From NCBI RefSeq assembly GCF_018688315.1, contig NZ_CP061315.1, positions 744,001 through 808,000 on the forward strand: 64,000 nt of DNA, read 5' to 3'. The stretch is from Polynucleobacter sp. AP-Kolm-20A-A1. Its GTDB lineage: Bacteria > Pseudomonadota > Gammaproteobacteria > Burkholderiales > Burkholderiaceae. Under the pieces are notes generated by a model that did no database searches, was not told the DNA's origin, and worked only from the letters and a program-made list of their open reading frames with translations. Position numbers and translations under genes: made by a program. This document shows, piece after piece, positions 1 through 9,739 of this stretch; the stretch's first letter is position 1, and each line of letters begins with the position of its first letter.

Positions 1-286
<286 letters not shown>

Positions 287-349
287 TTAATGAAAACTTT
301 TCTATTATCCATTCAAGTGTATGGACTTTCGCTTTACACTGTCAATGAT

Positions 350-363
350 GTCTTATATAAGAC
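350..363. promoter_or_regulatory. 14-bp perfect palindrome, probable GntR operator
   Basis: GTCTTATATAAGAC is a perfect palindrome in the divergent mdh/gntR intergenic region, about 44 bases upstream of the regulator's start. GntR/HutC-family proteins bind short AT-centred palindromes, usually near their own gene. That this is the operator of the adjacent regulator, acting on both mdh and itself, is inference. I saw no second copy near sdhC or gltA. Confidence 0.5.
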
Positions 364-406
364 TTAGAATTGCTGTAGATTTTATCCAATTGATGTCCCC
401 CGTGGA

Positions 407-1150
407 GTGAATTTGTCAGATCTAACATTGCCTATAGCCTCATTTAGCCCTCTGTACGAGCAGATTAAGGCCATGATTTTGGCCAGCTTACAAGCCTCGG
501 AATGGCTTCCAGGAGAGGCTATTCCCAGTGAAATGGAGCTTGCAGCCAGATATGCGGTCAGCCAAGGTACGGTTCGCAAGGCGATTGACGAGCTAGCAGC
601 CCAAAACCTTTTGGTTCGCCGCCAAGGGAAGGGTACTTTTGTTGCCACCCATCAGGAAGATGACTGGCAATACCGGTTTTTGCGCCTGGCCCCGGATTCT
701 GGCGAGAAATTTCACCTGATTAACCAGTTTTTATCCTGTGAAAACACGAAGGCGAGCGCCTATGTGGCCAATTTGCTTAAATTAAAGGCAGGTGACCCCA
801 TTATTCACATTGACCGCGTGCAGAGTTTTGCAGGCAAACCCATTGTTTTTGAAGAGATTTTTCTCCCAGGAGCACGCTTTAAAGGTTTGGATCTAGAGGC
901 TTTGAATAATTGGCATGGCCCGGTTTACGCTTTTTATGAGAGTCAACACGCCACTCACATGGTGCGCGCAGAGGAAAAAATCAAGGCAGTAAGCGCTGAT
1001 GAAGCGCTAGCCAAGCACCTACATTTGGAGCCTGGCGCGCCACTGCTTTCAGTAGAGAGGGTAGCCTTTACCTACGGGAATAAACCAGTAGAAATTCGGC
1101 ACGCTAGGTACGACACTTCAGAGCAGCATTACGAGAACAAATTGAACTAA
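407..1150 (+). CDS. GntR/HutC-family transcriptional regulator with UTRA domain
   Basis: A 247-residue DNA-binding regulator. Residues about 15-80 form the GntR winged helix: the LYEQIKAMI start, then a helix-turn-helix around EMELAARYAVSQGTVRKAI, ending in the RQGKGTFVA wing. The remainder is a UTRA effector-binding domain of the HutC subfamily. The start is uncertain. GTG at 407 overlaps the only Shine-Dalgarno-like GGAG, while TTG at 413 sits 5 bases after that GGAG and may be the real start. It lies between divergent mdh and sdhC, so control of TCA genes in response to a carboxylate is likely (inference). A palindrome at 350-363 is the probable operator. Confidence 0.88.
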   Translation: MNLSDLTLPIASFSPLYEQIKAMILASLQASEWLPGEAIPSEMELAARYAVSQGTVRKAIDELAAQNLLVRRQGKGTFVATHQEDDWQYRFLRLAPDSGEKFHLINQFLSCENTKASAYVANLLKLKAGDPIIHIDRVQSFAGKPIVFEEIFLPGARFKGLDLEALNNWHGPVYAFYESQHATHMVRAEEKIKAVSADEALAKHLHLEPGAPLLSVERVAFTYGNKPVEIRHARYDTSEQHYENKLN

Positions 1151-1174
1151 GCAATTGAATTAATTTATCCGTTA

Positions 1175-1202
1175 AAACCCCTATTAAACCCCTATAAACC
1201 CG
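1175..1202 (+). repeat. Phased short tandem repeat upstream of sdhC
   Basis: Three successive imperfect copies of AAACCCCTAT (starting at 1175, 1186 and 1196) repeat with a 10-11 base period, about one DNA turn. They lie upstream of a good -10 element (TAGAAT, 1234-1239) that lacks a recognisable -35. The arrangement suggests an activator-dependent sdh promoter; this role is inference. Confidence 0.4.
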
Positions 1203-1294
1203 TAAAAATCCCCACTAGCCCTAAGGTTTCCAATAGAATATGTTGCGATACAACAAAACCACAACGAACCTCCACCTAAAGATAGAGATTACCC

Positions 1295-1714
1295 ATGGTT
1301 GATTCACAGCAAAACGTTAAAAAAGACAGACCGGTTTACCGAAATATTGGTCTAGCCCAACTGGTCAAATACCGCCTTCCTTGGGCTGGTAAAGTTTCCA
1401 TTCTTCATCGCATCAGTGGAGCAGCTTTGTTCCTCTTGTTGCCATTTATTTTGTATCTCTTCGATCAGAGCCTTGCTTCTGAGTTGAGTTATCAAAAATT
1501 CCAGGCGTTCACCGGCAATATCTTGGTGAAGATTATTTGCCTAGGCCTGATCTGGTCTTTCTTGCATCATTTCTGTGCTGGTATCCGTTACCTCTTGCTC
1601 GATTTAGAAATCGGCGTAGAGAAGTCTGAAGCGAATCGTTCCGCCATTGTTGTTTTGTTCCTTGGTTTAGCTTTGACTGCGGTAGTGGGTCTCAAATTAT
1701 TCGGCGTGTACTAA
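1295..1714 (+). CDS. sdhC: Succinate dehydrogenase cytochrome b556 subunit
   Basis: Membrane anchor subunit of succinate:ubiquinone oxidoreductase (complex II). The 139 residues contain three hydrophobic helices. The family signature SILHRISG is at residues 35-42 and the haem b ligand region FLHHFCAGIR has histidines at 91 and 92. The length matches the SdhC family. It is the first gene of sdhCDAB-sdhE, 24 bases ahead of sdhD. Together with SdhD it binds haem b and quinone and holds SdhAB on the inner membrane. Confidence 0.95.
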   Translation: MVDSQQNVKKDRPVYRNIGLAQLVKYRLPWAGKVSILHRISGAALFLLLPFILYLFDQSLASELSYQKFQAFTGNILVKIICLGLIWSFLHHFCAGIRYLLLDLEIGVEKSEANRSAIVVLFLGLALTAVVGLKLFGVY

Positions 1715-1738
1715 GCGCACATCATTTAAGGAAATTTC

Positions 1739-2104
1739 ATGCCTATTTATCAAATTGGACCAAAGCGCTTAGTTGTAGGCGCTCATTACGGCCTTAAAGA
1801 ATGGATCATTCAGCGCGTAACTGCGATTGTGATGGTGGTGTTTACGATTGTTTTGCTCGTTGACTATTGCGTTACTGGCAGTGCGACCTACGAAGGTTGG
1901 TCTGGCTTGTTCAGCGGCCAAGTTATGAAGCTCTTAACGCTCTTGGCATTCATTAGCTTGTTCTATCACGCCTGGATTGGCATACGTGACATCTGGATGG
2001 ATTACATCAAGCCCGTCAGCATTCGTTTAACACTGCAAGTGTTAACCGTTCTGTATCTCGTAGCCTGTGCGGCCTATGCCGTTCAAATTTTGTGGAAAGT
2101 GTAA
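1739..2104 (+). CDS. sdhD: Succinate dehydrogenase hydrophobic membrane anchor subunit
   Basis: The second membrane anchor of complex II, 121 residues with three transmembrane helices. The sequence WIIQRVTA near residue 25 and YHAWIGIRDIWMDYI around residues 76-90 are typical of proteobacterial SdhD and contribute the quinone site and haem contact. A Shine-Dalgarno-like AAGGAAA precedes the ATG. The stop lies only 4 bases ahead of the sdhA start, so translation is probably coupled. Confidence 0.94.
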   Translation: MPIYQIGPKRLVVGAHYGLKEWIIQRVTAIVMVVFTIVLLVDYCVTGSATYEGWSGLFSGQVMKLLTLLAFISLFYHAWIGIRDIWMDYIKPVSIRLTLQVLTVLYLVACAAYAVQILWKV

Positions 2105-2108
2105 TTCG

Positions 2109-3887
2109 ATGACTGCAATTAAAAAATCATTGCCACGCCGCCGTTTTGATGCGGTGATTATTGGAGCGGGTGGTTCAGGTATGCGCGCATCATTGCAGTT
2201 GGCTGAAGCCGGCTTGAATGTTGCTGTATTGACTAAAGTATTCCCAACACGTTCACATACTGTTGCTGCACAAGGTGGTATTGGTGCTTCATTAGGCAAC
2301 ATGAGTGAAGACAATTGGCACTATCACTTTTACGACACCATCAAAGGTTCCGACTGGTTAGGTGACCAAGACGTGATCGAGTTTATGTGTCGCGAAGCTC
2401 CAAAAGTTGTTTATGAGTTAGAGCACTTTGGTATGCCGTTTGACCGCAACCCAGATGGCACGATTTATCAGCGTCCATTCGGTGGTCATACTGCCAACTA
2501 CGGTGAGAAGCCAGTACAACGCGCTTGCGCTGCAGCTGACCGTACTGGTCATGCAATGTTGCACACTTTGTATCAGCGTAACGTGCGCGCTAAAACCAAC
2601 TTCTTTGTTGAGTGGTTAGCGCTTGATTTGATTCGTGATGACGCAGGTGATGTTGTTGGTGTAACTGCTCTCGAAATGGAAACAGGCCAGGTATACATCT
2701 TGGAAGCCAAGATTGTGATGCTGGCTACAGGTGGTGCTGGTCGTATTTGGGATGCATCTACAAACGCATTTATTAATACCGGCGACGGTATGGGCTTAGC
2801 AGCTCGCGCAGGCATTCCATTGGAAGATATGGAATTCTGGCAATTCCACCCAACTGGCGTAGCTGGTGCGGGCGTGTTGTTGACAGAAGGTTGCCGCGGT
2901 GAAGGCGGCATCTTGCGCAATAAAGATGGCGAGCGTTTCATGGAACGTTATGCGCCAACATTGAAAGATTTGGCTCCACGCGATTTCGTATCTCGTTCAA
3001 TGGACCAAGAAATTAAAGAAGGGCGCGGTTGCGGTCCTAACGGCGACTATGTGGTGCTCGATTTGACACACATTGGTGCCGATACGATCATGAAGCGTTT
3101 GCCTTCTGTATATGAGATTGGCATCAACTTTGCTAACGTTGACGTTACTAAAGAGCCAATTCCAGTTGTGCCAACCATTCACTATCAGATGGGCGGTATT
3201 CCTACGAACATCAACGGTCAAGTTGTTGTGCCTGCTAACGGCATTCACAACGAAATCGTGAATGGCTTGTATGCAATTGGTGAGTGTTCATGCGTTTCTG
3301 TGCACGGTGCTAACCGCTTGGGCACCAACTCGTTGCTCGACCTCTTGGTATTCGGTCGTGCAGCTGGTAACCACATTGTTGGCCTTGATCTCAAGAATCG
3401 CGAATTCAAGCCATTGCCTGCTAATGCTGGTGAGCAAACATTGGAGCGTATTGCGAAGTTGGATAACTCTACTTCTGGTGAGTATGCGCAAGACGTTGCA
3501 AACGACATTCGCAAGTGCATGCAGAAATATGCTGGCGTATTCCGCAATCAAGAGTTGATGGACGAAGGTGTTCGTCAAATGGCTAAATTGACAGAGCGCG
3601 CTAAGCACTTATGGGTAAAAGACAAATCAGAGATTTTCAATACAGCACGTATTGAAGCTTTGGAAGTGGCTAACTTGGTTGAGACTGCAAATGCAACCAT
3701 GATTTCTGCGGCAGCTCGTAAAGAAAGTCGCGGCGCTCACTCACATGATGACCATCCGCATCGTGATGATGAGAACTGGATGAAGCATACCCTTTGGTAC
3801 AGCGAGGGCAATAAGCTTACTTACAAACCAGTTATTTTGAAGCCTTTAACTGTTGAGTCCTTCCCTCCAAAAGAACGTACTTTCTAA
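2109..3887 (+). CDS. sdhA: Succinate dehydrogenase flavoprotein subunit
   Basis: Catalytic subunit of complex II, oxidising succinate to fumarate with covalently bound FAD; it sits on the cytoplasmic face of the inner membrane. The ATG at 2109 gives 592 residues, close to the usual 588. An upstream in-frame start at 2067 would run through the sdhD end and is rejected. Seen: the FAD dinucleotide motif GAGGSGM near residue 18, the flavinylated histidine in SHTVAAQGG near residue 49, and the active-site region GANRLGTNSLLDL. A His/Asp-rich loop (HSHDDHPHRDDE) near the C-terminus is normal for the family. Confidence 0.97.
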   Translation: MTAIKKSLPRRRFDAVIIGAGGSGMRASLQLAEAGLNVAVLTKVFPTRSHTVAAQGGIGASLGNMSEDNWHYHFYDTIKGSDWLGDQDVIEFMCREAPKVVYELEHFGMPFDRNPDGTIYQRPFGGHTANYGEKPVQRACAAADRTGHAMLHTLYQRNVRAKTNFFVEWLALDLIRDDAGDVVGVTALEMETGQVYILEAKIVMLATGGAGRIWDASTNAFINTGDGMGLAARAGIPLEDMEFWQFHPTGVAGAGVLLTEGCRGEGGILRNKDGERFMERYAPTLKDLAPRDFVSRSMDQEIKEGRGCGPNGDYVVLDLTHIGADTIMKRLPSVYEIGINFANVDVTKEPIPVVPTIHYQMGGIPTNINGQVVVPANGIHNEIVNGLYAIGECSCVSVHGANRLGTNSLLDLLVFGRAAGNHIVGLDLKNREFKPLPANAGEQTLERIAKLDNSTSGEYAQDVANDIRKCMQKYAGVFRNQELMDEGVRQMAKLTERAKHLWVKDKSEIFNTARIEALEVANLVETANATMISAAARKESRGAHSHDDHPHRDDENWMKHTLWYSEGNKLTYKPVILKPLTVESFPPKERTF

Positions 3888-3904
3888 GCGAAGAGAAATA
3901 GAAA

Positions 3905-4609
3905 ATGAGTGATATCCGTATATTCGAAATTTACCGCTACGATCCAGATGTCGATGCAGCTCCACGCATGGAACGCTATGAGTTAGAACTCACTGGTGAG
4001 CGTATGTTGTTGGATGCTTTGATTTCTTTGAAGAAGCAAGACGAAACAATTTCTTATCGTCGTTCATGCCGTGAAGGCGTGTGCGGTTCAGATGCAATGA
4101 ACATCAACGGTAAAAATGGTTTGGCTTGTTTGACCAATATGTTGACTTTGCCTAAGGTCATCACATTGCGCCCATTACCTGGCTTGCCAGTGGTGCGCGA
4201 TTTGATCGTCGATATGACTTTGTTCTTCAAACAATACTTGTCTATCAAGCCTTACTTGGTTAATGACAATCCACCTCCTGAAAAAGAGCGTCTCCAGAGT
4301 CCTGAAGAGCGTGAAGAGTTGAATGGTTTGTATGAGTGCATCTTGTGCGCATCATGCTCAACTTCATGCCCATCCTTCTGGTGGAATCCAGATAAGTTCG
4401 TTGGCCCAGCTGGTTTATTGCAGGCTTATCGCTTTATTGCCGATAGCCGTGATGAAGAAACTGCACAACGCCTGGATAACTTAGAAGATCCATACCGCTT
4501 GTTCCGTTGCCACACCATCATGAATTGCGTGGACGTATGTCCTAAGCACTTGAACCCAACGAAGGCAATTGGCAAGATCAAGGAGTTGATGGTTCGTAGG
4601 GCAGTATGA
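3905..4609 (+). CDS. sdhB: Succinate dehydrogenase iron-sulfur subunit
   Basis: Electron-transfer subunit of complex II carrying three Fe-S clusters. Seen: the 2Fe-2S binding [21 protein letters not shown] region from about residue 55, the 4Fe-4S motif [12 protein letters not shown] near residue 145, and the 3Fe-4S motif [12 protein letters not shown] near residue 201. The 234-residue length is normal. Its stop overlaps the sdhE start by 4 bases (ATGA), which suggests coupled translation of the flavinylation factor. Confidence 0.97.
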   Translation: MSDIRIFEIYRYDPDVDAAPRMERYELELTGERMLLDALISLKKQDETISYRRSCREGVCGSDAMNINGKNGLACLTNMLTLPKVITLRPLPGLPVVRDLIVDMTLFFKQYLSIKPYLVNDNPPPEKERLQSPEEREELNGLYECILCASCSTSCPSFWWNPDKFVGPAGLLQAYRFIADSRDEETAQRLDNLEDPYRLFRCHTIMNCVDVCPKHLNPTKAIGKIKELMVRRAV

Positions 4610-4875
4610 CCCTCGGCAATGCAGAGTTATATCGTCTAAAGAGTGATGCTCGCAGGGGCTTACTTGAGAACGATTTAATCCTGCAGCGTTTCTTTGAGCG
4701 CCATGGCGCTCAATTAAGTGTCGAAGATGGAAAAGTTTTAAGCCAGTTATTAGCTTTAGATGACAACGACTTAATGGATTTGTTAATTGGTCGTAAAGAT
4801 TCTGTCGCTAGCCTGGAGAAAGAGATGCAAACAGACTCTTTCAAGAAAGTTTTACAAAGACTGAGAGAGAAGTGA
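4606..4875 (+). CDS. sdhE: FAD assembly factor SdhE (YgfY/Sdh5 family)
   Basis: A small cytoplasmic protein (89 residues) that promotes covalent attachment of FAD to SdhA. The family's RGxxE flavinylation motif is present as RRGLLEND (about residues 16-23). The gene overlaps the sdhB stop codon by 4 bases, consistent with service to the same complex. It is the last gene of the sdh cluster; gltA follows after 82 bases. Confidence 0.92.
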   Translation: MTLGNAELYRLKSDARRGLLENDLILQRFFERHGAQLSVEDGKVLSQLLALDDNDLMDLLIGRKDSVASLEKEMQTDSFKKVLQRLREK

Positions 4876-4957
4876 TTCAGTCTTTTGGTGCAGTAGTAGC
4901 AAGAGCATGTGAACGAATAGTGTATTAATCATAATTTTGAATGACTAAGGATTAGAA

Positions 4958-6271
4958 ATGATTGAATCGGACATCAAGGCAAAACTCTCGTTTTCGGATG
5001 GAACACCAGATATTGATCTGCCAATTTACAAAGGGACAGTAGGTCCTGACGTAATCGACATTCGTAAGCTCTACGGTCAGACCGGTAAGTTCACTTACGA
5101 TTCAGGCTTTCTATCTACTGCGTCATGCAATAGCAAAATTACCTACATCGATGGCGATAAGGGTGAATTGCTCTATCGCGGCTACCCAATTGAAGATTTG
5201 GCAAATAACTGCGACTTCTTGGAAGTTTGCTACCTCTTGATCAATGGCGAGTTGCCAAACGCGACAGAGAAAAAAGCATTTGATGAAATGGTTATGCACC
5301 ACACAATGGTTCATGAGCAAATGCAATTCTTCTTGCGCGGTTTCCGCCGTGATGCGCATCCAATGTCAGTATTGACTGGCTTGGTTGGTGCAATGGCTGC
5401 GTTCTACCATGACGAGATCGATTACAGCGACCCACATGCTCGCGAAGTAGCGCAGATTCGTTTGATCGCGAAGATGCCAACTTTGGTTGCGATGGCTTAC
5501 AAATATTCCGTAGGACAACCATTTATCTATCCAGATAACTCTTTGTCATACACCGCTAACTTTATGCGCATGATGTTTGCAACACCATGTGAAGAGTACA
5601 AAGTAAACCCAGTATTGGTGCGTGCTTTGGATCGCATCTTCACATTGCATGCAGACCATGAGCAAAACGCCTCTACATCTACTGTGCGTTTGTGCGGCTC
5701 TTCAGGCACAAATCCTTTTGCAGCAATCTCTGCTGGTATTGCTTGCCTCTGGGGCCCAGCGCACGGCGGTGCTAACGAAGCTTGCTTGCAGATGCTCAAT
5801 GAGATTCAAGCAAACGGTGGCGTAGACAAGATTCATGAATTCATTGCCCAAGTAAAAGACAAGAACTCTAGCGTTCGCTTGATGGGCTTTGGTCACCGCG
5901 TTTACAAAAACTTTGACCCACGCGCTAAATTGATGCGTGAAACTTGCTACGAAGTATTGAATGAATTGGGTCTTCAGGATGATCCATTGTTCAAGCTTGC
6001 AATGACACTCGAGAAGATTGCATTGGAGGATGACTACTTTGTAAGCCGTAAGCTCTATCCAAATGTAGACTTCTATTCAGGAATCGTTCAGCGTGCTCTC
6101 GGTATCCCAACAGAAATGTTCACCTGTATTTTTGCTTTGGCAAGAACAGTAGGTTGGATTGCTCAGTGGGAAGAGATGATCACTGATCCTGAGTACAAGA
6201 TTGGACGCCCACGTCAGTTGTATGTTGGTGAGACAACACGCAAGGTTCCAAACATCACAGTTCGTAAATAA
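4958..6271 (+). CDS. gltA: Citrate synthase (type II)
   Basis: Condenses acetyl-CoA with oxaloacetate to citrate, the entry step of the TCA cycle. The 437-residue length and the N-terminal beta-rich segment fit the hexameric, NADH-sensitive type II enzymes of Gram-negative bacteria. Active-site regions are visible: [20 protein letters not shown] (near residue 310) and the late Asp in the VDFYSG stretch. It lies 82 bases after sdhE and just 17 bases before leuC, linking the TCA cluster with the leucine cluster. Confidence 0.97.
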   Translation: MIESDIKAKLSFSDGTPDIDLPIYKGTVGPDVIDIRKLYGQTGKFTYDSGFLSTASCNSKITYIDGDKGELLYRGYPIEDLANNCDFLEVCYLLINGELPNATEKKAFDEMVMHHTMVHEQMQFFLRGFRRDAHPMSVLTGLVGAMAAFYHDEIDYSDPHAREVAQIRLIAKMPTLVAMAYKYSVGQPFIYPDNSLSYTANFMRMMFATPCEEYKVNPVLVRALDRIFTLHADHEQNASTSTVRLCGSSGTNPFAAISAGIACLWGPAHGGANEACLQMLNEIQANGGVDKIHEFIAQVKDKNSSVRLMGFGHRVYKNFDPRAKLMRETCYEVLNELGLQDDPLFKLAMTLEKIALEDDYFVSRKLYPNVDFYSGIVQRALGIPTEMFTCIFALARTVGWIAQWEEMITDPEYKIGRPRQLYVGETTRKVPNITVRK

Positions 6272-6288
6272 GGTTTTTAAGGTCTCTC

Positions 6289-7698
6289 ATGTCTCGTACG
6301 CTTTATGACAAATTGTGGGATGACCACGTTGTTTACTCTGAAGAGGATGGCACAGCCACGATTTATATTGATCGTCAGTTGCTTCATGAGGTAACCAGTC
6401 CTCAGGCATTTGAAGGTTTGAATTTGGCTGGTCGTCCTGTTTGGCGTATCTCCGCTAATTTGGCGGTATCTGATCACAACGTTCCAACGACAGATCGCTC
6501 AGAAGGCATTGCCGATCCAATCTCCAGGTTGCAAGTGGATACTTTGGATCAAAACTGCGATGCCTTTGGCATTACTCAATACAAGATGAACGACACCCGT
6601 CAGGGGATTGTTCACGTCATCGGACCAGAGCAGGGTGCAACTTTACCTGGCATGACCGTTGTTTGCGGTGACTCCCATACAAGTACGCATGGCGCATTTG
6701 GCGCATTAGCATTTGGTATTGGTACATCCGAAGTTGAGCATGTACTGGCTACTCAAACTTTGCTCATGAAAAAGAGCAAAAATATGTTGGTGCGTGTAGA
6801 TGGCCGTTTGCAGCCAGGCTCTACTGCTAAAGATATTGTGCTTGCTGTCATTGGCAAGATTGGCACTGCTGGCGGCACTGGATACACAATCGAGTTTGCT
6901 GGCGAAGCGATTCGCAATCTGTCGATGGAAGGTCGCATGACGGTCTGCAATATGGCGATTGAGGCTGGCGCACGTTCTGGCTTGGTTGCTGTAGATGAAA
7001 CGACGATCGAATACATCCAAGGTCGTCCATATGCACCTAAAGGCCCGGCCTTATTGCAAGCATTGCAGTATTGGAGAACCTTGCATTCCGATGCAGACGC
7101 TAAATTTGATGCAGTAGTGGAATTACGTGCAGAAGAAATTGCTCCACAAGTAACTTGGGGAACTTCACCAGAAATGGTGCTTGCGATTAGTGAGCGTGTT
7201 CCTGATCCAGAGAAAGAGCGTGATCCAAACAAGCGTTCAGCAATGGAGCGTGCATTGGAGTATATGAACCTCGTTCCAAATACACCGCTTAGCAGTATTT
7301 CTGTTGATAAGGTATTTATCGGTTCTTGTACCAATAGCCGCATTGAAGATATGCGTGCCGCTGCTAAGGTAGTGGACCGCCTCGGCAAGAAAGTTGCCGC
7401 CAATGTGAAGTTGGCGCTAGTTGTTCCTGGCTCTGGTTTGGTTAAAGCCCAGGCGGAGCGTGAAGGATTGGATCGCATTTTTAAGGCCGCAGGTTTTGAA
7501 TGGCGTGAGCCTGGTTGTTCTATGTGCTTGGCAATGAATGCCGATCGCTTGGAGCCGGGTGAGCGTTGCGCTTCAACTTCAAATCGCAACTTCGAAGGTC
7601 GCCAAGGTAACGGTGGCAGAACCCATTTAGTTAGCCCAGCAATGGCTGCGGCTGCTGCAATTGAAGGTCACTTTGTTGACGTTCGTAAGATTTCATAA
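6289..7698 (+). CDS. leuC: 3-isopropylmalate dehydratase large subunit
   Basis: With LeuD it isomerises 2-isopropylmalate to 3-isopropylmalate in leucine biosynthesis. It is an aconitase-family protein of 469 residues. The 4Fe-4S ligands are seen in GSCTNSR (Cys near 346) and GCSMCLAMN (two Cys near 409), and the substrate loop [14 protein letters not shown] is intact. It starts the leuC / lipoprotein / leuD / leuB run. Confidence 0.97.
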   Translation: MSRTLYDKLWDDHVVYSEEDGTATIYIDRQLLHEVTSPQAFEGLNLAGRPVWRISANLAVSDHNVPTTDRSEGIADPISRLQVDTLDQNCDAFGITQYKMNDTRQGIVHVIGPEQGATLPGMTVVCGDSHTSTHGAFGALAFGIGTSEVEHVLATQTLLMKKSKNMLVRVDGRLQPGSTAKDIVLAVIGKIGTAGGTGYTIEFAGEAIRNLSMEGRMTVCNMAIEAGARSGLVAVDETTIEYIQGRPYAPKGPALLQALQYWRTLHSDADAKFDAVVELRAEEIAPQVTWGTSPEMVLAISERVPDPEKERDPNKRSAMERALEYMNLVPNTPLSSISVDKVFIGSCTNSRIEDMRAAAKVVDRLGKKVAANVKLALVVPGSGLVKAQAEREGLDRIFKAAGFEWREPGCSMCLAMNADRLEPGERCASTSNRNFEGRQGNGGRTHLVSPAMAAAAAIEGHFVDVRKIS

Positions 7699-7711
7699 AG
7701 GTCATTAAAGA

Positions 7712-7915
7712 ATGAAATTTTCTTCAACATCCCTCATTACGAGATTAACTATTGTTGGTATTGCTGGCTTGCTGATTTCAGCTTGCAGCAGCACGATGGA
7801 AGGTTTCGGTAAAGATTTGCAGAACATGGGAACGTCCATGGGTGGCGGAAATTCTTCTCAGCAAAATCAATCACAAACCAAGGGTAAAGACGTTGTCGTT
7901 ACTCCTGTGAAGTAA
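7712..7915 (+). CDS. Small entericidin-like lipoprotein
   Basis: A 67-residue putative lipoprotein between leuC and leuD. A basic N-terminus and a hydrophobic stretch end in the lipobox LISAC, so Cys25 should be lipidated. The mature part (SSTMEGFGKDLQNMG) resembles the short entericidin A/B family. Entericidin B of E. coli is described as a bacteriolytic lipoprotein. A toxin or antidote role here would be pure inference. It is spaced 13 bases after leuC and 18 before leuD, so it is co-transcribed with leucine synthesis genes. Confidence 0.75.
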   Translation: MKFSSTSLITRLTIVGIAGLLISACSSTMEGFGKDLQNMGTSMGGGNSSQQNQSQTKGKDVVVTPVK

Positions 7916-7933
7916 TCAATTAGAGTCAGAATC

Positions 7934-8581
7934 ATGGATAAATTTACGGTATACAAAGGTTTAGTTGCTCCGCTTAATCGTGAGAACGTGGATACCGATG
8001 CCATCATTCCAAAGCAGTTTCTAAAATCCATTAAGAAGACTGGGTTTGGTCAAAACCTATTTGATGAGTGGCGTTATTTAGATCATGGCGAACCTGGTCA
8101 AGATTGCAGCACTCGTCCTCTCAATCCTGATTTCGTTCTGAATCAACCCCGTTATAAAGGTGCTGGCATTTTGCTAGCTCGCAAGAACTTTGGCTGCGGC
8201 AGCTCCCGTGAGCATGCACCATGGGCGTTGGATCAATATGGCTTTAGAGCGGTTATTGCTCCAAGTTTTGCAGATATCTTTTACAACAACTGCTTCAAAA
8301 ACGGCGTTTTACCCATTGTTTTGACTGAAATGCAGGTCGATCATTTATTCAATGAAACCCTCGCATTTAGCGGTTATCAGTTAACCATTGATCTAGAGGC
8401 CCAGCAGGTGATTGCCCCTGACGGCACAGCCTATAGCTTCGATGTAGCTCCTTTTAGGAAGTATTGCCTACTCAACGGCTTAGACGATATTGGCTTAACC
8501 CTGCAACATGCAGATAAAATCAAGGCTTATGAAGCCGAGCGCATTCTAAAAATGCCTTGGCTTGCTACACAATTGCCGTAA
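7934..8581 (+). CDS. leuD: 3-isopropylmalate dehydratase small subunit
   Basis: The swivel-domain subunit of isopropylmalate isomerase, 215 residues. Seen: the N-terminal [14 protein letters not shown] signature and the conserved substrate-binding loop [13 protein letters not shown] near residue 88. It partners LeuC, separated from it only by the small lipoprotein gene. Confidence 0.96.
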   Translation: MDKFTVYKGLVAPLNRENVDTDAIIPKQFLKSIKKTGFGQNLFDEWRYLDHGEPGQDCSTRPLNPDFVLNQPRYKGAGILLARKNFGCGSSREHAPWALDQYGFRAVIAPSFADIFYNNCFKNGVLPIVLTEMQVDHLFNETLAFSGYQLTIDLEAQQVIAPDGTAYSFDVAPFRKYCLLNGLDDIGLTLQHADKIKAYEAERILKMPWLATQLP

Positions 8582-8604
8582 TTTCGTTGATTTAAAGGCC
8601 TTTC

Positions 8605-9675
8605 ATGAAAATTGCAGTTCTACCGGGCGATGGTATCGGCCCGGAAATCGTTGCTCAAGCCGTTCGAGTGCTCCAAGCGCTTGGTCCAAAGTTTGACTTA
8701 GAAGAAGCACCAGTTGGTGGGGCTGCTTATGACGTTGCCGGCCATCCTTTGCCACCAGCGACTTTAGAGTTGGCCAAAAAAGCAGATGCTATTTTGTTTG
8801 GCGCGGTAGGCGACTGGAAATACGACACGCTCGCACGCGAGTTGCGTCCAGAGCAAGCCATTTTGGGTTTGCGTAAACATCTTGAGTTGTTTGCCAACTT
8901 TAGACCAGCGATTTGCTATCCAGAACTCACTGCAGCATCTAGTCTGAAGCCCGAAATTATCGGCGGCTTAGATATTTTGATCGTCCGTGAGTTAAATGGC
9001 GACATCTATTTTGGTCAGCCACGCGGTATTCGTACTTCAGAGTTGCCGCTGTTCAAAGGTGCTCGCGAAGGTTTTGACACCATGCATTACAGCGAGCCAG
9101 AAGTAGAGCGCATTGCTCATGTTGCCTTTGAAGCAGCGCGCAAGCGTGGCAAAAAAGTATGCAGCGTTGATAAAGCGAACGTATTAGAAACTTCACAGCT
9201 CTGGCGTGAAGTGATGATTCGTGTATCAAAAGAATATCCAGATGTTGAGTTATCCCATATGTATGTGGATAACGCAGCGATGCAATTGGTTAAAGCGCCT
9301 AAGGCATTTGACGTTGTGGTTACTGGTAATTTATTTGGTGACATCCTGTCTGATGAGGCGGCGATGTTGACTGGTTCTATTGGTATGTTGCCATCAGCAT
9401 CTCTGGACAAGAACAATAAGGGCTTATATGAGCCAAGTCATGGTTCTGCACCAGATATCGCTGGCAAAGGCATTGCAAACCCATTGGCAACTATTTTGTC
9501 TGCCGCAATGATGTTGCGCTATTCCTTGGGAATGCCTGCTGAGGCAGACCGCATTGAAAAAGCAGTGCAAAAGGTATTGGCGCAAGGTTTACGTACTGCG
9601 GATATTTATACCGAGGGCACCAAAAAGGTATCTACCGTAGAAATGGGCGATGCTGTAGTTGCAGCGCTTGCTTAA
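8605..9675 (+). CDS. leuB: 3-isopropylmalate dehydrogenase
   Basis: NAD-dependent oxidative decarboxylation of 3-isopropylmalate to 2-oxoisocaproate in leucine synthesis. The 356 residues open with [14 protein letters not shown]. Other family features are the [10 protein letters not shown] region with the catalytic Tyr in [11 protein letters not shown], the metal-binding GDILSDEAA, and the NAD-binding [15 protein letters not shown] near residue 275. It follows leuD by 23 bases; asd follows after 64 bases. Confidence 0.97.
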   Translation: MKIAVLPGDGIGPEIVAQAVRVLQALGPKFDLEEAPVGGAAYDVAGHPLPPATLELAKKADAILFGAVGDWKYDTLARELRPEQAILGLRKHLELFANFRPAICYPELTAASSLKPEIIGGLDILIVRELNGDIYFGQPRGIRTSELPLFKGAREGFDTMHYSEPEVERIAHVAFEAARKRGKKVCSVDKANVLETSQLWREVMIRVSKEYPDVELSHMYVDNAAMQLVKAPKAFDVVVTGNLFGDILSDEAAMLTGSIGMLPSASLDKNNKGLYEPSHGSAPDIAGKGIANPLATILSAAMMLRYSLGMPAEADRIEKAVQKVLAQGLRTADIYTEGTKKVSTVEMGDAVVAALA

Positions 9676-9739
9676 GAGTCAGTAGAAGTAAATAAAAAAT
9701 CTCATTACAGAAATCAAATTCACTAGATAGTTAAACATC

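Noticed and set aside
2573..2941. Long minus-strand open frames inside sdhA
   Set aside because: They mirror the codon structure of sdhA, have no Shine-Dalgarno and no recognisable protein features. The same holds for the many antisense frames inside leuC, gltA, purF and thrS.
6753..7589. A 278-codon minus-strand frame opposite leuC
   Set aside because: Antisense of a highly conserved enzyme; the composition is that of reverse-complement codons, with no start signals.
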